Shown piece after piece: positions 35,005-45,854 of a stretch of 64,000 nt of DNA. The notes under the pieces are model-generated. The model was not told the DNA's origin and did no database searches. It saw nothing but the letters and a program-made list of their open reading frames with translations. The stretch is taken from assembly GCA_027475525.1 (NCBI GenBank), contig JAMWFC010000086.1, positions 372,001-436,000 on the forward strand, read 5' to 3'. A program made the translations under genes and the position numbers. How positions within the stretch are numbered: position 1 is the stretch's first letter; each line of letters opens with the position of its first letter. This DNA comes from Macrolepiota albuminosa. Lineage: Eukaryota > Basidiomycota > Agaricomycetes > Agaricales > Agaricaceae.

Positions 35005-36818
35005 ATGTCGCGTACGCCGACGCATTCCCCGACGCCCCCACAAACTAACGAGGTCGTGCCTCTCATGGCTTGGGAAGCCCGGGACGCGCGATACCGAGCC
35101 CGCCTCGACCGGGAGCGCGTGGCGGAGCTTGCCCGGCAACGTGAGTGTCTTCCCGTGTCGTCCGCCTATCCCACTGACCTTCCTATTTCAGAACAATTCA
35201 GCAATCCTGTCGCGGGTCCCAGCCGGCACCCGGAGCCTGCTCCCGATGCGGGCCCTAGTGTTGTCCCAGAGGCCCGCCCCAGTCGTCCCGCGCCTACCTT
35301 TGCGCGGATGACTGTCTGTCCTCCCCGCCCTCAACCCCCTCCCTGCCCCAGGCTACCTGCCCCTCGCTTCCGTCGTTCCGGGATGGCGGTGGGAGTCGTA
35401 ACAGAAGTTCTGGAGGGTCAGCACGTTGCGTGGACGGACGCGACGCAGGAGTTATTTGGGGAGGCCCTGGAGAGGCCCTGGGGTCTACCCACCCACGCCT
35501 GGTGCGTGAATAACGGACCGGTGAGTGCTTCCCTACCTCGGGTCTCGTCGCTGACTTCAGCGCAGTGCCTCCACTGCGCTCGACGAACGGTCCCCTGCTT
35601 GTTCAAGGTCCCAGGCCTCTCGTCCCGCCGGGACATGTCCGTGTGTGAGGCATGCCGCCTCAACCACAAGCGGTGTTCCGTATCGGCGCTGTGGAGGGCG
35701 CGCTGCGTCTCCCGGGAGCAGGGGTGGCCGCTGGGGGGGGTCACCCGGAGGATGGGGGTCGAGGAGCGGGACTGGGTCGTGGAGCCGGCGGTGGAGACGG
35801 CGGAGTCGGTGGGGGATGTGCCCGCAGCGCCCACGGAGGCGGCTAGTGGGGGGTCGAGGGGCCAGGGGGTCGTTCGGATGGGGGGCCGGGGCCGGCCCGT
35901 GGTCCTGATCACGCGTCGGGCGACCCGGGCCGGGACCGGAAGTCACGAGGGTCATGGGGGGCGCCCCGACAAGGGGAAGAGGCGGGCGTCGCCTAGCCCC
36001 TCCCTGGGGCCCTCCAAGAGGGCGCGTTTGCCCTCTGGGACCCCGCCCCTGGCTTCCTCCCCGCGTCTTTCCCCAGCAGTGTTCTCGCCTCTGTCGGGGC
36101 GGCCCCTGGGGGCGGACGTGAGGGTCCTGCTGGAGCGCCCGGGGGAGTCTGAGGGGACCAACGCGCAGAGGGAGTTGGAGGCGGGCCAGGAGGCGCTTCG
36201 GCAGCTGGAGGAGGCCCGGGTTGCTCGGGAGGAGGCGGTGGCAGAGCTGGAGGCGAGGCGGGCCAGGAGGCGCTTCGGCAGCTGGAGGAGGCCCGGGTTG
36301 CTCGGGAGGAGGCGGTGGCAGAGCTGGAGGCATTGTGGGCGAGGTTGGGGCAGGGAGTGGGGATCCCGGAGAGGGCCCCCTCGGGACAGGAGGTGGGGGA
36401 GGGTTTGCGCCGCGATCTGGTGGTCGCACATATGGCATCCTTGAGTGAGTCCTCTGTCGCCGGATCACTCCTTCTGCTGACATCTTCAGGCTGGGCCCGG
36501 GAGCACCGTCTGCTCCTGGACGGGGCGGCCGCGGCGCTGGCCTCGCTACAGGAGGGGCAGCGCCCTGAGGTGACGACCCCTGGGGTGGAGCGCGGCCTTG
36601 ATCTCCTGGGGTGGCTGGTGGCCGCGCATCAGCGGAGGAACGTGCCTGCCCCAGGATCCTGGTTCGAGCGGGTCCTGGACGAGGGCGAGCAGCTCCTGTC
36701 GTGGGACCAATTGGCCGAGGAGGTGTGGCAGGAGCACGGCCCAGAGGGAGTGGGGGAGGGTTTCTGGGGCTGGCCGAGGGGAGGGGAGGGTGAGGGCGGT
36801 TCGGGGCCCCAACTCTAG
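35005..36818 (+). CDS. Extra antisense ORF of element B: Cys-rich and coiled-coil protein
   Basis: Lies between pol and the left LTR of B, convergent with pol. Starts MSRTPTHSPTP and ends at TAG 36,816-36,818. With the 77-bp duplication at 36,178 collapsed it is a single frame of about 578 codons before splicing. Three GT-AG stretches look like introns (35,141-35,191; 35,521-35,565; 36,445-36,489), all multiples of three and stop-free, so splicing or retention both keep the frame. Landmarks: Pro-rich N-terminal third; a cysteine cluster CLHCARRTVPCLF ... VCEACRLNHKRCS (~35,566-35,680) that could bind zinc; Gly/Arg-rich middle; an Ala/Glu coiled coil (RQLEEARVAREEAVAELE) near 36,200; and a helical tail. 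I do not recognise the family. It could be a captured host gene or an accessory regulator. Confidence 0.55.
36178..36331. repeat. 77-bp perfect tandem duplication (9 of 19)
   Basis: Copies 36,178-36,254 and 36,255-36,331 within the coiled-coil part of the antisense ORF; this is what splits it into two frames. Confidence 0.97.
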
Positions 36819-37109
36819 GGGCGGTTTCTTGTTGTTTCTTCTCCTTTTTTTTTTGTCCGTTGTGCCTCTTGTCCCGGTCGGGACTGTAGATATTGTAGCT
36901 ATAGTAAAATGTATATACCTGTCTCTTTGGAGTAAGTAAGAAGGAAGTTGTGTAAGTAATGAGGCGGAAAAGATGGGAAAAGACCTTGCCCTGAGCGCTA
37001 CTAATGAGAAAAGGGTACTAAAAAAAAGGGGTAAGTTCTAGGAAGGGAAAGTAGAAGGTACACATGGGAGTTGAATCCCTACTGAGCCCAGAGGTGGGGA
37101 TTACGCCCA
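36819..37109. other. Convergent 3' region between antisense ORF and pol
   Basis: About 290 bp with T-rich and AAAAAAA runs, likely 3' ends for both transcripts. Two spaced GTAAGTAAG/GTAAGTAATG motifs occur near 36,935-36,960. Confidence 0.4.
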
Positions 37110-38855
37110 CTACTGCCGTCTGTGAGTCCTGCGCCCGGGAAGGTCGTTTCCCGGGTGCCATTGTTGGAAGTCCCGGAGTTTGTCGAGGGCGCCTTCAAGG
37201 TTTTTGCATGGTTCCCAGGTGTCGTCTTCTGGGCCATATCCCTTCCACCGTACGAGGAAGTGGGGTCGTCCACGAATGTTCTGAGAGTCGAGGATGTTTT
37301 CAACTTCGTAGTGGTACTCGTCCTCGACCTCGACCGGGGGAGGGGGCTCGGGGCGCCGTTCGGGGAAAGGATCCGGGGGGTGTCGTTCCAGGAGGCGGAC
37401 GTGGAATACCGGGTGCAGACCTTTTAGTCCTGGGGGGAGCTCGATCTTGTAGGCGTGGGATGAGACCTTCTTCAATATTTTGAACGGGCCGAGACGCTTG
37501 TGATCGAGTTTTGGGGAGGGCCGGCGGGTGCGGAGGTGTCGTCGATCTAACCATACCTTTGTCCTGGGGGCCCAGTCGGGGGTGTCTTCCCGTTTCCGGT
37601 TGGCGTGTTTCACGTAGGCCCGGTTCGCGATGTCGATCTCTTCCCAGAGAAACTCGTGAAGGGATTGGAGATCCCGGGCGACCTCGTGGGCGGCGTGCGA
37701 CGAGATGTTCCGGAGCGAGAGTGTCAGTCGAGGGTGGTATCCCTTGTTGGCAAAGAAGGGGGATACCCTGGTGGCAGAGTGTGGCATGTTGTTGTAGGTG
37801 AACTCGGCCAGGGGGAGCTCGGCGTGCCAGTCGTCCTGCAAGTAGTTGACGTACAGTCGGAGGTACTGCTCGAGAGACTGGTTGACCCTTTCGGTTTGGC
37901 CGTCGGTTTTGGGGTGGTAGGCGGTAGAGAGGTTAGTCTTTACTTCAAGTGCCTTACACAGAGAAGTCCAAAACTTGGACACGAAGAGAGGGCCACGGTC
38001 GGAGACGATGTCGTCTGGGAGTCCATGTTTGGCGAAGACGTGCTCGAGGAACAGCCGGGCGAAGTCCGGGGCGGTGTCCGTGGTGTGGCAGGGTAGGAAG
38101 ATGCCCTGTTTGGTTAGCCTGCACACAACGACAAGAATGGCATCGAACCCTTCAGACTCCGGGAGTTCGACGATGTGGTCCAGAGATATGGAGGACCAGG
38201 GGCGTTGTCCGACTGGCAGGGGTTTCAGGAGTCCGTATGATTGGTGTCGGGGGACCTTGGCCCGGAGGCAGGGTTCACATGATCGAATGTAGCGGGTCAC
38301 GTCCTTCTTCAACCCTGGCCAAAAGTAAGTCCGGGAGATCAGCTGGAGAGTCTTACGTATCCCAGGGTGTCCCCAGAGCTTATGATCGTGGTGTTGACGG
38401 AGGACGTCGTAGCAGAGTCGGGCGTGATCTGGGACGTAGATGCGGCCGTCCCAGAGGAGGAGTTTTTCGTCGGGGGACAAGGAGAAGGCGGGGTCCCGGT
38501 CGGTTCCGTCGGAAGAGTTTCGGGGGTCGTGATCGGTGAAGTACTGTCGGGGGACAAGGAGAAGGCGGGGTCCCGGTCGGTTCCGTCGGAAGAGTTTCGG
38601 GGGTCGTGATCGGTGAAGTACTTGTCTCGGGGAGCGCGGCGGATCTGGTTCAGGGTTCCTTTGTTGTTTAAGATCAGTACGGCATTCAGATGTTCGGGAG
38701 GGATCACCACGCGATGATTGAATGCATTGCGTTCCGCCTCGAATGACTTCTTGGGGTAGACGTCCGGTCGATGGGTGAGGGCATTGGGCTTGGCGCCAAG
38801 TCGTCCCAGGCGGTACTGGATCGTGAAGTCGTACTCTGAGAGGATCTCGGACCAT
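37110..38855 (-). CDS. Element B integrase with chromodomain
   Basis: Zinc-binding HHCC part ([15 protein letters not shown] ... [10 protein letters not shown]), then a DDE core with [12 protein letters not shown] (D), [11 protein letters not shown] (D) and [15 protein letters not shown] (E). [24 protein letters not shown]-type module follows, then a C-terminal chromodomain ([29 protein letters not shown]). Integrase joins the cDNA to the chromosome, and chromodomains in this group guide insertion towards certain chromatin marks. All key residues are present and there is no stop apart from the shift caused by the 77-bp duplication at 38,469. Confidence 0.93.
   Translation of the reverse strand: MVRDPLRVRLHDPVPPGTTWRQAQCPHPSTGRLPQEVIRGGTQCIQSSRGDPSRTSECRTDLKQQRNPEPDPPRSPRQVLHRSRPPKLFRRNRPGPRLLLVPRQYFTDHDPRNSSDGTDRDPAFSLSPDEKLLLWDGRIYVPDHARLCYDVLRQHHDHKLWGHPGIRKTLQLISRTYFWPGLKKDVTRYIRSCEPCLRAKVPRHQSYGLLKPLPVGQRPWSSISLDHIVELPESEGFDAILVVVCRLTKQGIFLPCHTTDTAPDFARLFLEHVFAKHGLPDDIVSDRGPLFVSKFWTSLCKALEVKTNLSTAYHPKTDGQTERVNQSLEQYLRLYVNYLQDDWHAELPLAEFTYNNMPHSATRVSPFFANKGYHPRLTLSLRNISSHAAHEVARDLQSLHEFLWEEIDIANRAYVKHANRKREDTPDWAPRTKVWLDRRHLRTRRPSPKLDHKRLGPFKILKKVSSHAYKIELPPGLKGLHPVFHVRLLERHPPDPFPERRPEPPPPVEVEDEYHYEVENILDSQNIRGRPHFLVRWKGYGPEDDTWEPCKNLEGALDKLRDFQQWHPGNDLPGRRTHRRQ
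38469..38622. repeat. 77-bp perfect tandem duplication (10 of 19)
   Basis: Copies 38,469-38,545 and 38,546-38,622 in element B pol, between RNase H and integrase. Confidence 0.97.
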
Positions 38856-39580
38856 TGGGCCTGTCGTCGACTGAGTTGTTTGGTCGTGGTGAAGTACTGC
38901 AGGTTATTATGATCCGAATAGACCTGGATCCGGTGCCGGGCTCCCTCGAGGTAGGCCTGCCATTGCTTGAAGGCTTCGACGATGGCGAGGAGTTCCTTGT
39001 CGTAAATGTCGTAGTTGAGCTCGGCGTCGATCATGGACCGGGTGTAGAAAGCGACTGGCCGGGGCTTCCCACCGTCGGACTCCATCTGTGAGAGGATCCC
39101 GGCGATGGCGTAGTCGGACGCGTCACATTCCAGGATGATCGGGAGGGCCGGGTCGTAGTGCCGGAGTACCGGGGCGACTGTGAAAGCCTCCTTGAGCAGG
39201 TTAAAGACGCTCTGGCACTTACTGTCCCAGTTCCAGGCGATGTCCTTACGCGTGAGCCAGTTGAGGGGTTTTGTGATCCCGGAGTAGTTGTCTATAAACC
39301 TCCAGTAGAAGTTAGCGAAACCCAGGAAGGACTGTACTTCCTTCACGTTCCGGGGCTGCGGCCAGTTGACGATGGCCTCAACCTTGTGGGGATCCATGCG
39401 GACGCCGTTCGGGGATACGATGACGCCAAGATACTTGACCTCTTCCATGTGGAACGAGCACTTCTCGGGCTTGGCGTGGAGATTGTGCTCCCGGAGGCGT
39501 TCGAGAACTTGCCGGACATGCTTCTGGTGGTCTTCCTTCGAGTCGGAGTAGATGAGTATGTCGTCCAGGTAGACTATCAC
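38620..39580 (-). CDS. Element B reverse transcriptase thumb and RNase H
   Basis: Begins with a duplicated copy of the [15 protein letters not shown] active-site region and runs through [36 protein letters not shown] and the RNase H landmarks [30 protein letters not shown] and [10 protein letters not shown]. Polymerises cDNA and removes the RNA template. Continuous with the upstream RT piece if the 77-bp duplication at 39,512 is collapsed. Confidence 0.93.
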
Positions 39581-39665
39581 GAAGACGTCCGGACATGCTT
39601 CTGGTGGTCTTCCTTCGAGTCGGAGTAGATGAGTATGTCGTCCAGGTAGACTATCACGAAGACGT
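39512..39665. repeat. 77-bp perfect tandem duplication (11 of 19)
   Basis: Copies 39,512-39,588 and 39,589-39,665. It duplicates the part of RT just after the catalytic YLDD, which would be lethal if real. Confidence 0.97.
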
Positions 39666-40602
39666 CGCTCATGTCGTGGAAGATGTCGTTCATGAAGTAT
39701 TGGAACGTGGCGGGGGAGTTAGTCATTCTGAAAGGCATTACAAGGTACTCAAACAGACCATACCGCGTGCGGAACGCGGTTTTCCACTCATGTCCCGGGG
39801 CGATGCGGACGTTGTTGTAACCGGAGCGGAGGTCGATCTTTGTATAAACCTTGGCACTGCGGAGTCGATCGACCAGATCGCCAATGAGCGGGAGCGGGTA
39901 GCGGTTCTTCTTGGTGATCTTATTGAGTCCCCGGTAGTCGACGCAGAGTCGGAGCGAGCCGTCCTTCTTCTTGGCAAATAGAACCGGGGCTCCGGCGGCG
40001 GAGGCGGAGGGTCGGATGAATCCCTTACCGAGCATTTCGTCGAGGTAGTCCTTGAGGGCCCGGAGCTCGACCTCCGACATGTTGTACACCTTGCCAAAAG
40101 GGGGGGCGACTCCTTTCTTGAGGTCGATCGTATGGTCGTAGGGACGATGAGGGGGAATCTCCTTGGCGTCTCCTTCAGAAAATACGTCAGCAAACTCATG
40201 GTACTCCAGGGGAACTACTTCTCGGAGGATCTGCTCCTCGGTTTTCTTCTCCGGGGGAATAGCGTCTCCTCGTAGGTGCTCTTTTGGGAGAGATGGCGAG
40301 GCGTGTAGCTGGAACGTGGGAGTTCCATCCTTCATGAGGTGGGCGAAGGAGGCGGCTCCAATGATCCTGATGTCGAGTGTGTCTGGGTCGATCGGGGTCG
40401 CGGATGTGTCAGCTGGGGCAGGTCTGAGGTGTGTCTGAGACCGGCCCAGGTAGTTCGGCCCTTTGTACTTGTTCCGAGGAATGTTTGGGGGTCGATCAGG
40501 GATCTTGTGGACTCGGCCGGGTGTGGGCGAGGGCGTGGGTGGTGTATGTGGGGAGGGCGCGGCTGTTGTACTGGGGGTGTCAGGCACCGGGTTGCTCCCT
40601 AG
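39577..40602 (-). CDS. Element B reverse transcriptase, fingers and palm
   Basis: [22 protein letters not shown] opens the RT. It continues with [60 protein letters not shown] (first catalytic Asp) and [28 protein letters not shown] carries the other two catalytic Asps. Complete and uninterrupted. The upstream Pro-rich linker leads back to the protease modules. Confidence 0.93.
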   Translation of the reverse strand, partial: LGSNPVPDTPSTTAAPSPHTPPTPSPTPGRVHKIPDRPPNIPRNKYKGPNYLGRSQTHLRPAPADTSATPIDPDTLDIRIIGAASFAHLMKDGTPTFQLHASPSLPKEHLRGDAIPPEKKTEEQILREVVPLEYHEFADVFSEGDAKEIPPHRPYDHTIDLKKGVAPPFGKVYNMSEVELRALKDYLDEMLGKGFIRPSASAAGAPVLFAKKKDGSLRLCVDYRGLNKITKKNRYPLPLIGDLVDRLRSAKVYTKIDLRSGYNNVRIAPGHEWKTAFRTRYGLFEYLVMPFRMTNSPATFQYFMNDIFHDMSDVFVIVYLDDILIYSDSKEDHQKHVRTSS

Positions 40603-40756
40603 GGCCCGGAGGTGCACGGCGGTCGAGGGGTGGTCTTCGGGTCCCAGGAAGGTCATGGTGAGCGTCCTCCAATCGATGTGGCCCGGAGGTGCACGGCGGT
40701 CGAGGGGTGGTCTTCGGGTCCCAGGAAGGTCATGGTGAGCGTCCTCCAATCGATGT
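40603..40756. repeat. 77-bp perfect tandem duplication (12 of 19)
   Basis: Copies 40,603-40,679 and 40,680-40,756 just after the second protease module of element B. Confidence 0.97.
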
Positions 40757-41060
40757 CAGGGTTCGTGTCACGCAGCCAGGGTAGTTCCAGCACCATCGGG
40801 GTCGATTCGTGAAGTCGCGTGACCAGGAAGTCGGAGGTGAACTCGTAGTTGTTGTCCAGGGTCACGTGTCCCAGGTGAGACCCCTGGATGGGGCCGGAGG
40901 AGGAGGGGGTGCCGTCAAGGCGTTGCAGGCAGAGGGGCTGGTCGAGGGAGTCGTGGGGGAGGTCGAGAGCGTCGCTGATGAAAACTCCGGTGGCTCCGCT
41001 GTCGATGAGGGCCGATATCGGTCCTGGGGCGCCGTCCAGCCTGGCATTGATGACGAAGGA
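40690..41060 (-). CDS. Element B second retropepsin-like module
   Basis: [18 protein letters not shown] carries the DSGA active site. About 70 residues later [19 protein letters not shown] gives the family's second landmark. A near-identical pair of landmarks occurs immediately upstream in the polyprotein, so this is the second of two tandem modules. It lies in one frame with the downstream RT linker except for the 77-bp duplication. Confidence 0.85.
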
Positions 41061-41383
41061 TCGGGATGAACGGGACTGGAGTCCGGGGGGTGATGGGGGC
41101 CCGTCCTTCGGGATAGGGTCCGGAGAGTGGGGGATGTCGAAGGGGAGTTGCTGGTCGTCGGGCATCGGGTCCCGGGTCAGGCGAAGGGTGAGATGTCGCC
41201 AATCGATGCGGGGGTTGGTGTCTCGGAGCCACGGAAGCCCTAGGACCAGGGGTGTGGAAGGGTGAAGTTTGGTTATCAACATCCGGAGGGTGTGAGTCTG
41301 TCCGTTGGTGAAAGTAACGGGCATACACACAAAATGAGTGATGTCCCCCGCCGTAAAGGCGTCTCCGTTGAAGAGGCAGAGCC
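41061..41383 (-). CDS. Element B first retropepsin-like module, C-terminal part
   Basis: Encodes RLCLFNGDAFTAGDITHF and [19 protein letters not shown], the second half of a retropepsin-like domain. The first half, with the DSGAT active site, lies on the other side of solo LTR C. If C and one GTAC are removed the two halves join in frame. A Pro/Asp-rich spacer leads to the second module. Confidence 0.82.
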
Positions 41384-41387
41384 GTAC

Positions 41388-42305
41388 TGATACGACGCTG
41401 TACCAGCAGTCAGAGACACAACATGCACCAGAAGTCAAAATAAACATTTAATCATAAGGCTGAAAACTGTAAGCCTCCTGGTAGCAGTCTCAACAAATTA
41501 TATCTCCAAAAACACCCCAATAAATACACAGACAGTACAGAACAAAGGGCAGGGACCAGCCCAAGCTATCCACTCAACAATAGTCCAACCACTGTAATGG
41601 GGAGGGGAAGCATGGGAGCTGGCAGAAGTGACAAAATGGGATCAATTTGTGATGATCTAGATCAAGATCAGATCTGACAATGCCCAATTTGACATGACTG
41701 AAAGGGGAAAGGAAAAGAAGCATGGAATGCAGGGAAGCGCTAAAAGGGGAAAGAAGGATCTATGAATGGGATCGTGCTAAATGGAGCTGAAGCAAATGGG
41801 GAAGTGGCAATCAGAAACATCCGGAGGAATGGTGGAACAAGAAGTTGAATGGTGGAACTGGTGGCACCGAAACATGCCTCCCAAAAGGGAAATTGGACTA
41901 TCAAATATGTTCTGGAGGCTGGGGAGTTGACAACAAAAGAGTCATGTGTAGATAGTGGTCTGTGCACCAGAAAAACAGTATAAATAGCCCAAGTTTAGTA
42001 GAGAATAGACAGGCATTTGATAGGCAAAGGCTCAGTGGTTCCCAGGGAGTGAATCACCTAGGCTAGAGTTTATTGAACCTCTTCTTGGAAGTCTATTGGA
42101 AAACAAAGGCTCGGCAGTTCCCAGGGAGTGAATTGCTTAGGCTGGAGTTGACTGAGAACCTTCTACTGCCCACCAGAGTATTTAATATTCTGTGAAGCAC
42201 CTCATTACCTCAAGCAATCAGCAAGCAACAGTGTGGATTAGAGGGAACTTTCTGAGTTACCAATAAGCCCCAGAACTACAGTAATACTTGCCACCAAGTA
42301 CTACA
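41388..42305 (+). mobile_element. Solo LTR C inserted in element B protease
   Basis: 918-bp AT-rich block starting TGATACGACGC and ending GTACTACA, flanked by GTAC on both sides (41,384-41,387 and 42,306-42,309). Removing the block plus one GTAC restores the reading frame of the interrupted protease domain. On the plus strand it has AGTATAAATAGCCC near 41,977. Two imperfect copies of a ~50-bp segment containing TTCCCAGGGAGTGAAT(C/T) lie at 42,025-42,160. It has no internal genes, so I read it as a solo LTR. Confidence 0.85.
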
Positions 42306-42309
42306 GTAC

Positions 42310-42666
42310 CGGGACCGGGAGTCGCTGGGCGGGTTCCGGGGCGAAGGTAGACCATGCTTCATCGATGAAGTTGTCGGTGGCGCCACTGTCGACGAGGGTG
42401 TTGAGGGGAGTTCCGGAGGGGGTGAGGCGGGTTTTGAGGAGGAGAGAGTGCGAAGAGTGGGAGGGTAGATAAGCTGTGAGGGTGTCCTGTACGAGTGTCG
42501 TGGAGCGAAGATGTGAGATCGGGGCGGAGAAGACGTCGGGGTCGATTCCGCGATTTAGGGCGTCTTCCGGGTCTAAATCGCCGGGTCGTTTTCCGAATAC
42601 TCGTAGGTGGCGTCCTCCCCTTCGAAGGTCCAGGTGGCACGTCCCATGACCTGTCATTTGGGGCAC
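42310..42666 (-). CDS. Element B first retropepsin-like module, active-site half
   Basis: Contains LNTLVDSGATDNFIDEAW, a retropepsin DSGA active site, preceded by HSLLLKTRLTPSGTP. It runs to the insertion point of solo LTR C. Directly upstream in the polyprotein is the zinc knuckle CILCGKKDHFISEC (about 42,660-42,705). Confidence 0.85.
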
Positions 42667-45112
42667 TCGGAGATGAAATGATCTTTTTTACCACAGAGTA
42701 TGCAGACACCTTCCCTTCTCCGTCGTTCCTGCACATCCATCGGGACTTCAATCCAGGGTCGTCCCTTCTTTTGAAGCCGGTTGGCCCGGAGGGCCTCCTC
42801 GTCTCATTCGTCGTCGAGGTCGAAGTCTTCGGGGTCTTTCGGGGGTTCCTCGGGGCTTGGCGCGTCGCCCGGGTTGGGGGCGGCCACGGCGGCGTTGAGT
42901 TGGGCCTGGGGGCGGGCGCCGCTGCCGGGGTTAGCATTGGGCGGGCCGTGACTCACCGGGGGTCGGCCGCCAGGGAACGTGGGAGGACCGGGGTTTCGAC
43001 CTTGGGGGTTGGGGGCTTCGCCGGAGGGCCAAGGGGGTCCTCCTCTAGGGTTCCAGGGGGGTCGCCGGGGTTTCGACCTTGGGGGTTGGGGGCTTCGCCG
43101 GAGGGCCAAGGGGGTCCTCCTCTAGGGTTCCAGGGGGGTCGGGAATTCGAATACTCGCTGCGGTCTTCCCAGTAGCATTGGTCGATCTGCATGACGAGGG
43201 CCTTGTATCCGTCGTAGGAGGGTTGTTTCGGGGCGAGTCGGAGGACGTCCTTGATGCGTTGTGGCAGGGCGCGGCGAAGGGCGTACCAGAGGGCGCTGTA
43301 GTTCCAACCTGTTTTGTAAGCTTCCTTCTCAAAACGTACGATAAAGGTGGTGAAACGCTCTTCCGAGCGCATCCGGAGGTTGAAGAGGTTGTCTTTGGCC
43401 TCAGCGTTACAGGGAGGGGGGCCAGCATTGTAATAGTAGTAGTAGTGATTACCCCCCCCTCCTTGAGGAGGAAAAGCACCAAGGGTGGGACCCCACCCGC
43501 CGGGAGGTCCTCCTCCAGGTGGCTCACCTGGGGGTCCACGCCCGGGAGGCCCGTTGTCCCAAGGGGGTTCGTTCCTGCCAGGAGGGGGCCCAGGTCTCCA
43601 CGCAGGGAGTGGCGGAGGTGGAGGGCCTGGGGGTCGTCCTCGAGGTTCAGCTGGGGGTGGCGGAGGTGGTCGGGGAGGGTTCGGCGGTGTCGGGTCGGGC
43701 GGAGGGGGGTTGGGTGCTGGGTCGGGTACTGGGTTGCGCGGGGGACGTTCAACCTGGGAGGGTCGTGCTTGTATCGGGGGTCGCGGGGGGTTTTGTAGGT
43801 CGAAGTGGGGTGGCAGATCGTGGCGGAAGTTGCGTTCTGGAGGGACCAGAGCTGATATAGGGGGCGGTACCGGGACAGGTGTGGGCACGGGACATGGTTC
43901 GTTGTTGCCACGCGTAAGCTCGTCGATGTAGCACAGCGTGTCGTCCGTGCTAGGGGTGTCCGCGTGGGGTCTGCTGGGGTTCGCCAGGGCCGGAGGCCGG
44001 GCGTTGTCTGTTCGCGGGAGGGGTTCCAGGGGTCTTTGGGGCTGTCCCCAGGTCTCGAAGGTACTAGGAACGGAGTTAGCCCTGCGGCGAGTTGACAAGC
44101 CTACCGTGCGGGCCGCGGGTTGATCGAAGAGGCCTCCAGCCGGGTTGAGGGACCGTAATATGGCTGAGGCGTTCTGCCGTTCTTCCCGTTGTTGTTGCTC
44201 CGGAGTGGGGACCGTGGGGGCTGCCGGGACTGCTGGGGCCGGTTCCGGGAGTTCCCGTCGAATGTGAATTGAGCGACCTGGGTCCGCGGGGTCGTTGAGG
44301 GGCCGAGGGGAGGGGGACGCGTGGACTTTGTCGAGCAGTTGCTGTAATTCTTCCCGGAGGATCGTATTGCGCCTATACTTTACCATGGTTTGCTCCGGGA
44401 GTTCTCCTCGCGTGAGGTGATCCCCGAATTCGACCAGGCAGTGAGCCCATTCCTCCGGAGTGCCTTCGAAGTTGTCGTGTCCGAATTCCACGAGCAGCGT
44501 CCTTGTCCGTTGCGCGAAGTCCTCAGGTGAGATCCTGAGGGAGCGGAGTACCTCGTCCCGTTGCCGTTCATACTCCTCGAGGCGTCGTCGTCCCATTGGC
44601 GAGGGAGGGGTTCGAGCGGGTGGAGCGGCAGCCGGGTAATGACAAGGGGGGTCCTCGGGGTTCTCAGGGTTGGGGGACGGGGCGCTGATAACCATAGTAG
44701 GGGGTAGGTGCAAAGGGACCCTCGCTGGGGGGAATTGGGCGAGGTCCACTGGGTACAGGTGGGGTCTCCGGCAGGCCCCCGGGGATGCTCCGGTACGAGG
44801 GGACCTCCACGGGGGGCGAGGTCCACTGGGTACAGGTGGGGTCTCCGGCAGGCCCCCGGGGATGCTCCGGTACGAGGGGACCTCCACGGGTCATGCCATG
44901 GCTAAGTTGGGCGGAGGGGCCCAGCTGGCTGAGGGCCCCAGGTCGTAGAGGGACGGGTCGGGGGCCCAGTGGCGGTGGAGGTATTGAGGTTCGTATGGAA
45001 GAGGTGGATAGACAGGGCAGGGGGTCTGCGCGGAGTAGTGATCGGGTACCGGGCGTCCGTAAGGGTCGGTCTGGTACCCCGTGGAGTAGTAAGTGTGAGT
45101 ATACGTAGCCAT
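42660..45112 (-). CDS. Element B gag
   Basis: Starts at ATG 45,112 (MATYTHTYYSTGYQTD), or at a later Met near 44,692 (MVISAPSPNPEN), because a TGA at about 44,898 separates them. A helical part (RRRLEEYERQRDEVLRSL, EEWAHCLVEFGDHL) is followed by a very long Pro/Gly-rich region and a poly-Tyr patch. A capsid-like segment follows (ERFTTFIVRFEKEAYKTGW, YSALWYALRRALPQRIKD), and last the CCHC knuckle CILCGKKDHFISEC. It would form the particle and package RNA. Two 77-bp duplications (44,737 and 42,988) shift the frame. The strong Pro-rich bias produces long meaningless open frames on the opposite strand. Confidence 0.85.
42988..43141. repeat. 77-bp perfect tandem duplication (13 of 19)
   Basis: Copies 42,988-43,064 and 43,065-43,141 in element B gag. 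Confidence 0.97.
44737..44890. repeat. 77-bp perfect tandem duplication (14 of 19)
   Basis: Copies 44,737-44,813 and 44,814-44,890 near the start of element B gag. Confidence 0.97.
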
Positions 45113-45145
45113 CAAGAACGGTGTAAGGAGGGAGTCTTGATATTA

Positions 45146-45854
45146 TGTCAGGTTCCGCTGAGTCGGGGGCTTTCCGGGAAAGCAACGCCCTTACAATGCG
45201 GACTTGACCTACAAATACTCGGGTGTCTGGAACTCCGGGGCTAGGACTCCGGGGTTCAAGACGAGGACAGGGGTAATCCCGGGATAGGGGACTAGAGTCC
45301 GGGGGTTTTGGGTTGGAGGTAACTGAGGTTAGAGGGGGTCGAGTCGTGAACCAGAGGTTCTAAGACGAGACCAAGTTAGTAAATCAAGAGTCGCGAAGTG
45401 CGTACCAAAACTTAGAGCACGCGAATACTTAGGCGTGCCAGTTGAAGCGTACCAATTGAGGCGTACCAGTCAAGCAAAAGGGCATGCAATAACCAAAGTA
45501 ATATCAAGACTACCGAATACAACAGGGGACTGTGCTATAAGTACTACAGGACCAGGTCTCGGGGTTCCGGGGTGTTTGGGATGGGTTCCGGGGGTCATTG
45601 AGTAGCGGCAGGGGCTGTATTCCGGGATTGCGCATGTGGGGCGCGCGATCAATTGGCGCGGAGGGAGTTGCAGTGCGTGATGCGTAATGGCCGGGAACGA
45701 TCTGCATGATCCGATCGCTGATCGGGGCTGGTGGCGGCTGATGGCGGTGTCGGCGGTCGTGATGGCGGGGCGTGTCTTGTGGGGTCGGAGGGAGAGTCCC
45801 GGGGGTTGTTCTGGGGGTGTCCCGGGGTGGATCCGGAGGGGAGGGGTCGTGACA
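45146..45854 (-). repeat. Element B 5' LTR (right end)
   Basis: 709 bp, drives the minus-strand genes. The sequence just inside it (sense TAATATCAAGACTCCC) would be the primer-binding region; I cannot match it to a particular tRNA. Confidence 0.93.

Larger units (their letters stand above)
34066..45854 (-). mobile_element. Element B: GC-rich Ty3/Gypsy chromovirus nested in A
   Basis: LTR pair 34,066-34,874 and 45,146-45,854, each beginning TGTCAGG and ending GTGACA. It is flanked by perfect 5-bp target duplications GGATA (34,061-34,065 and 45,855-45,859). Genes run on the minus strand: gag, two protease modules, RT-RNase H, integrase, chromodomain. An extra ORF lies on the plus strand between pol and the left LTR. 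A polypurine tract (GAAGAGGGGGTGA in the sense strand) abuts the left LTR. Base composition is strikingly GC-rich against the AT-rich host element. Confidence 0.95.

Noticed and set aside
35557..36483. 308-codon minus-strand frame opposite the antisense ORF of element B
   Set aside because: Pro/Arg-rich low-complexity shadow of the plus-strand frame, with no motif and no intron logic.
37949..38539. 196-codon plus-strand frame across element B integrase
   Set aside because: Antisense shadow of well-conserved integrase codons.
43079..43931. Long plus-strand open frames opposite element B gag (up to 239 codons)
   Set aside because: They are Gly/Arg-rich mirror images of the Pro-rich gag on the minus strand; GC bias removes stops. 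No domain seen.
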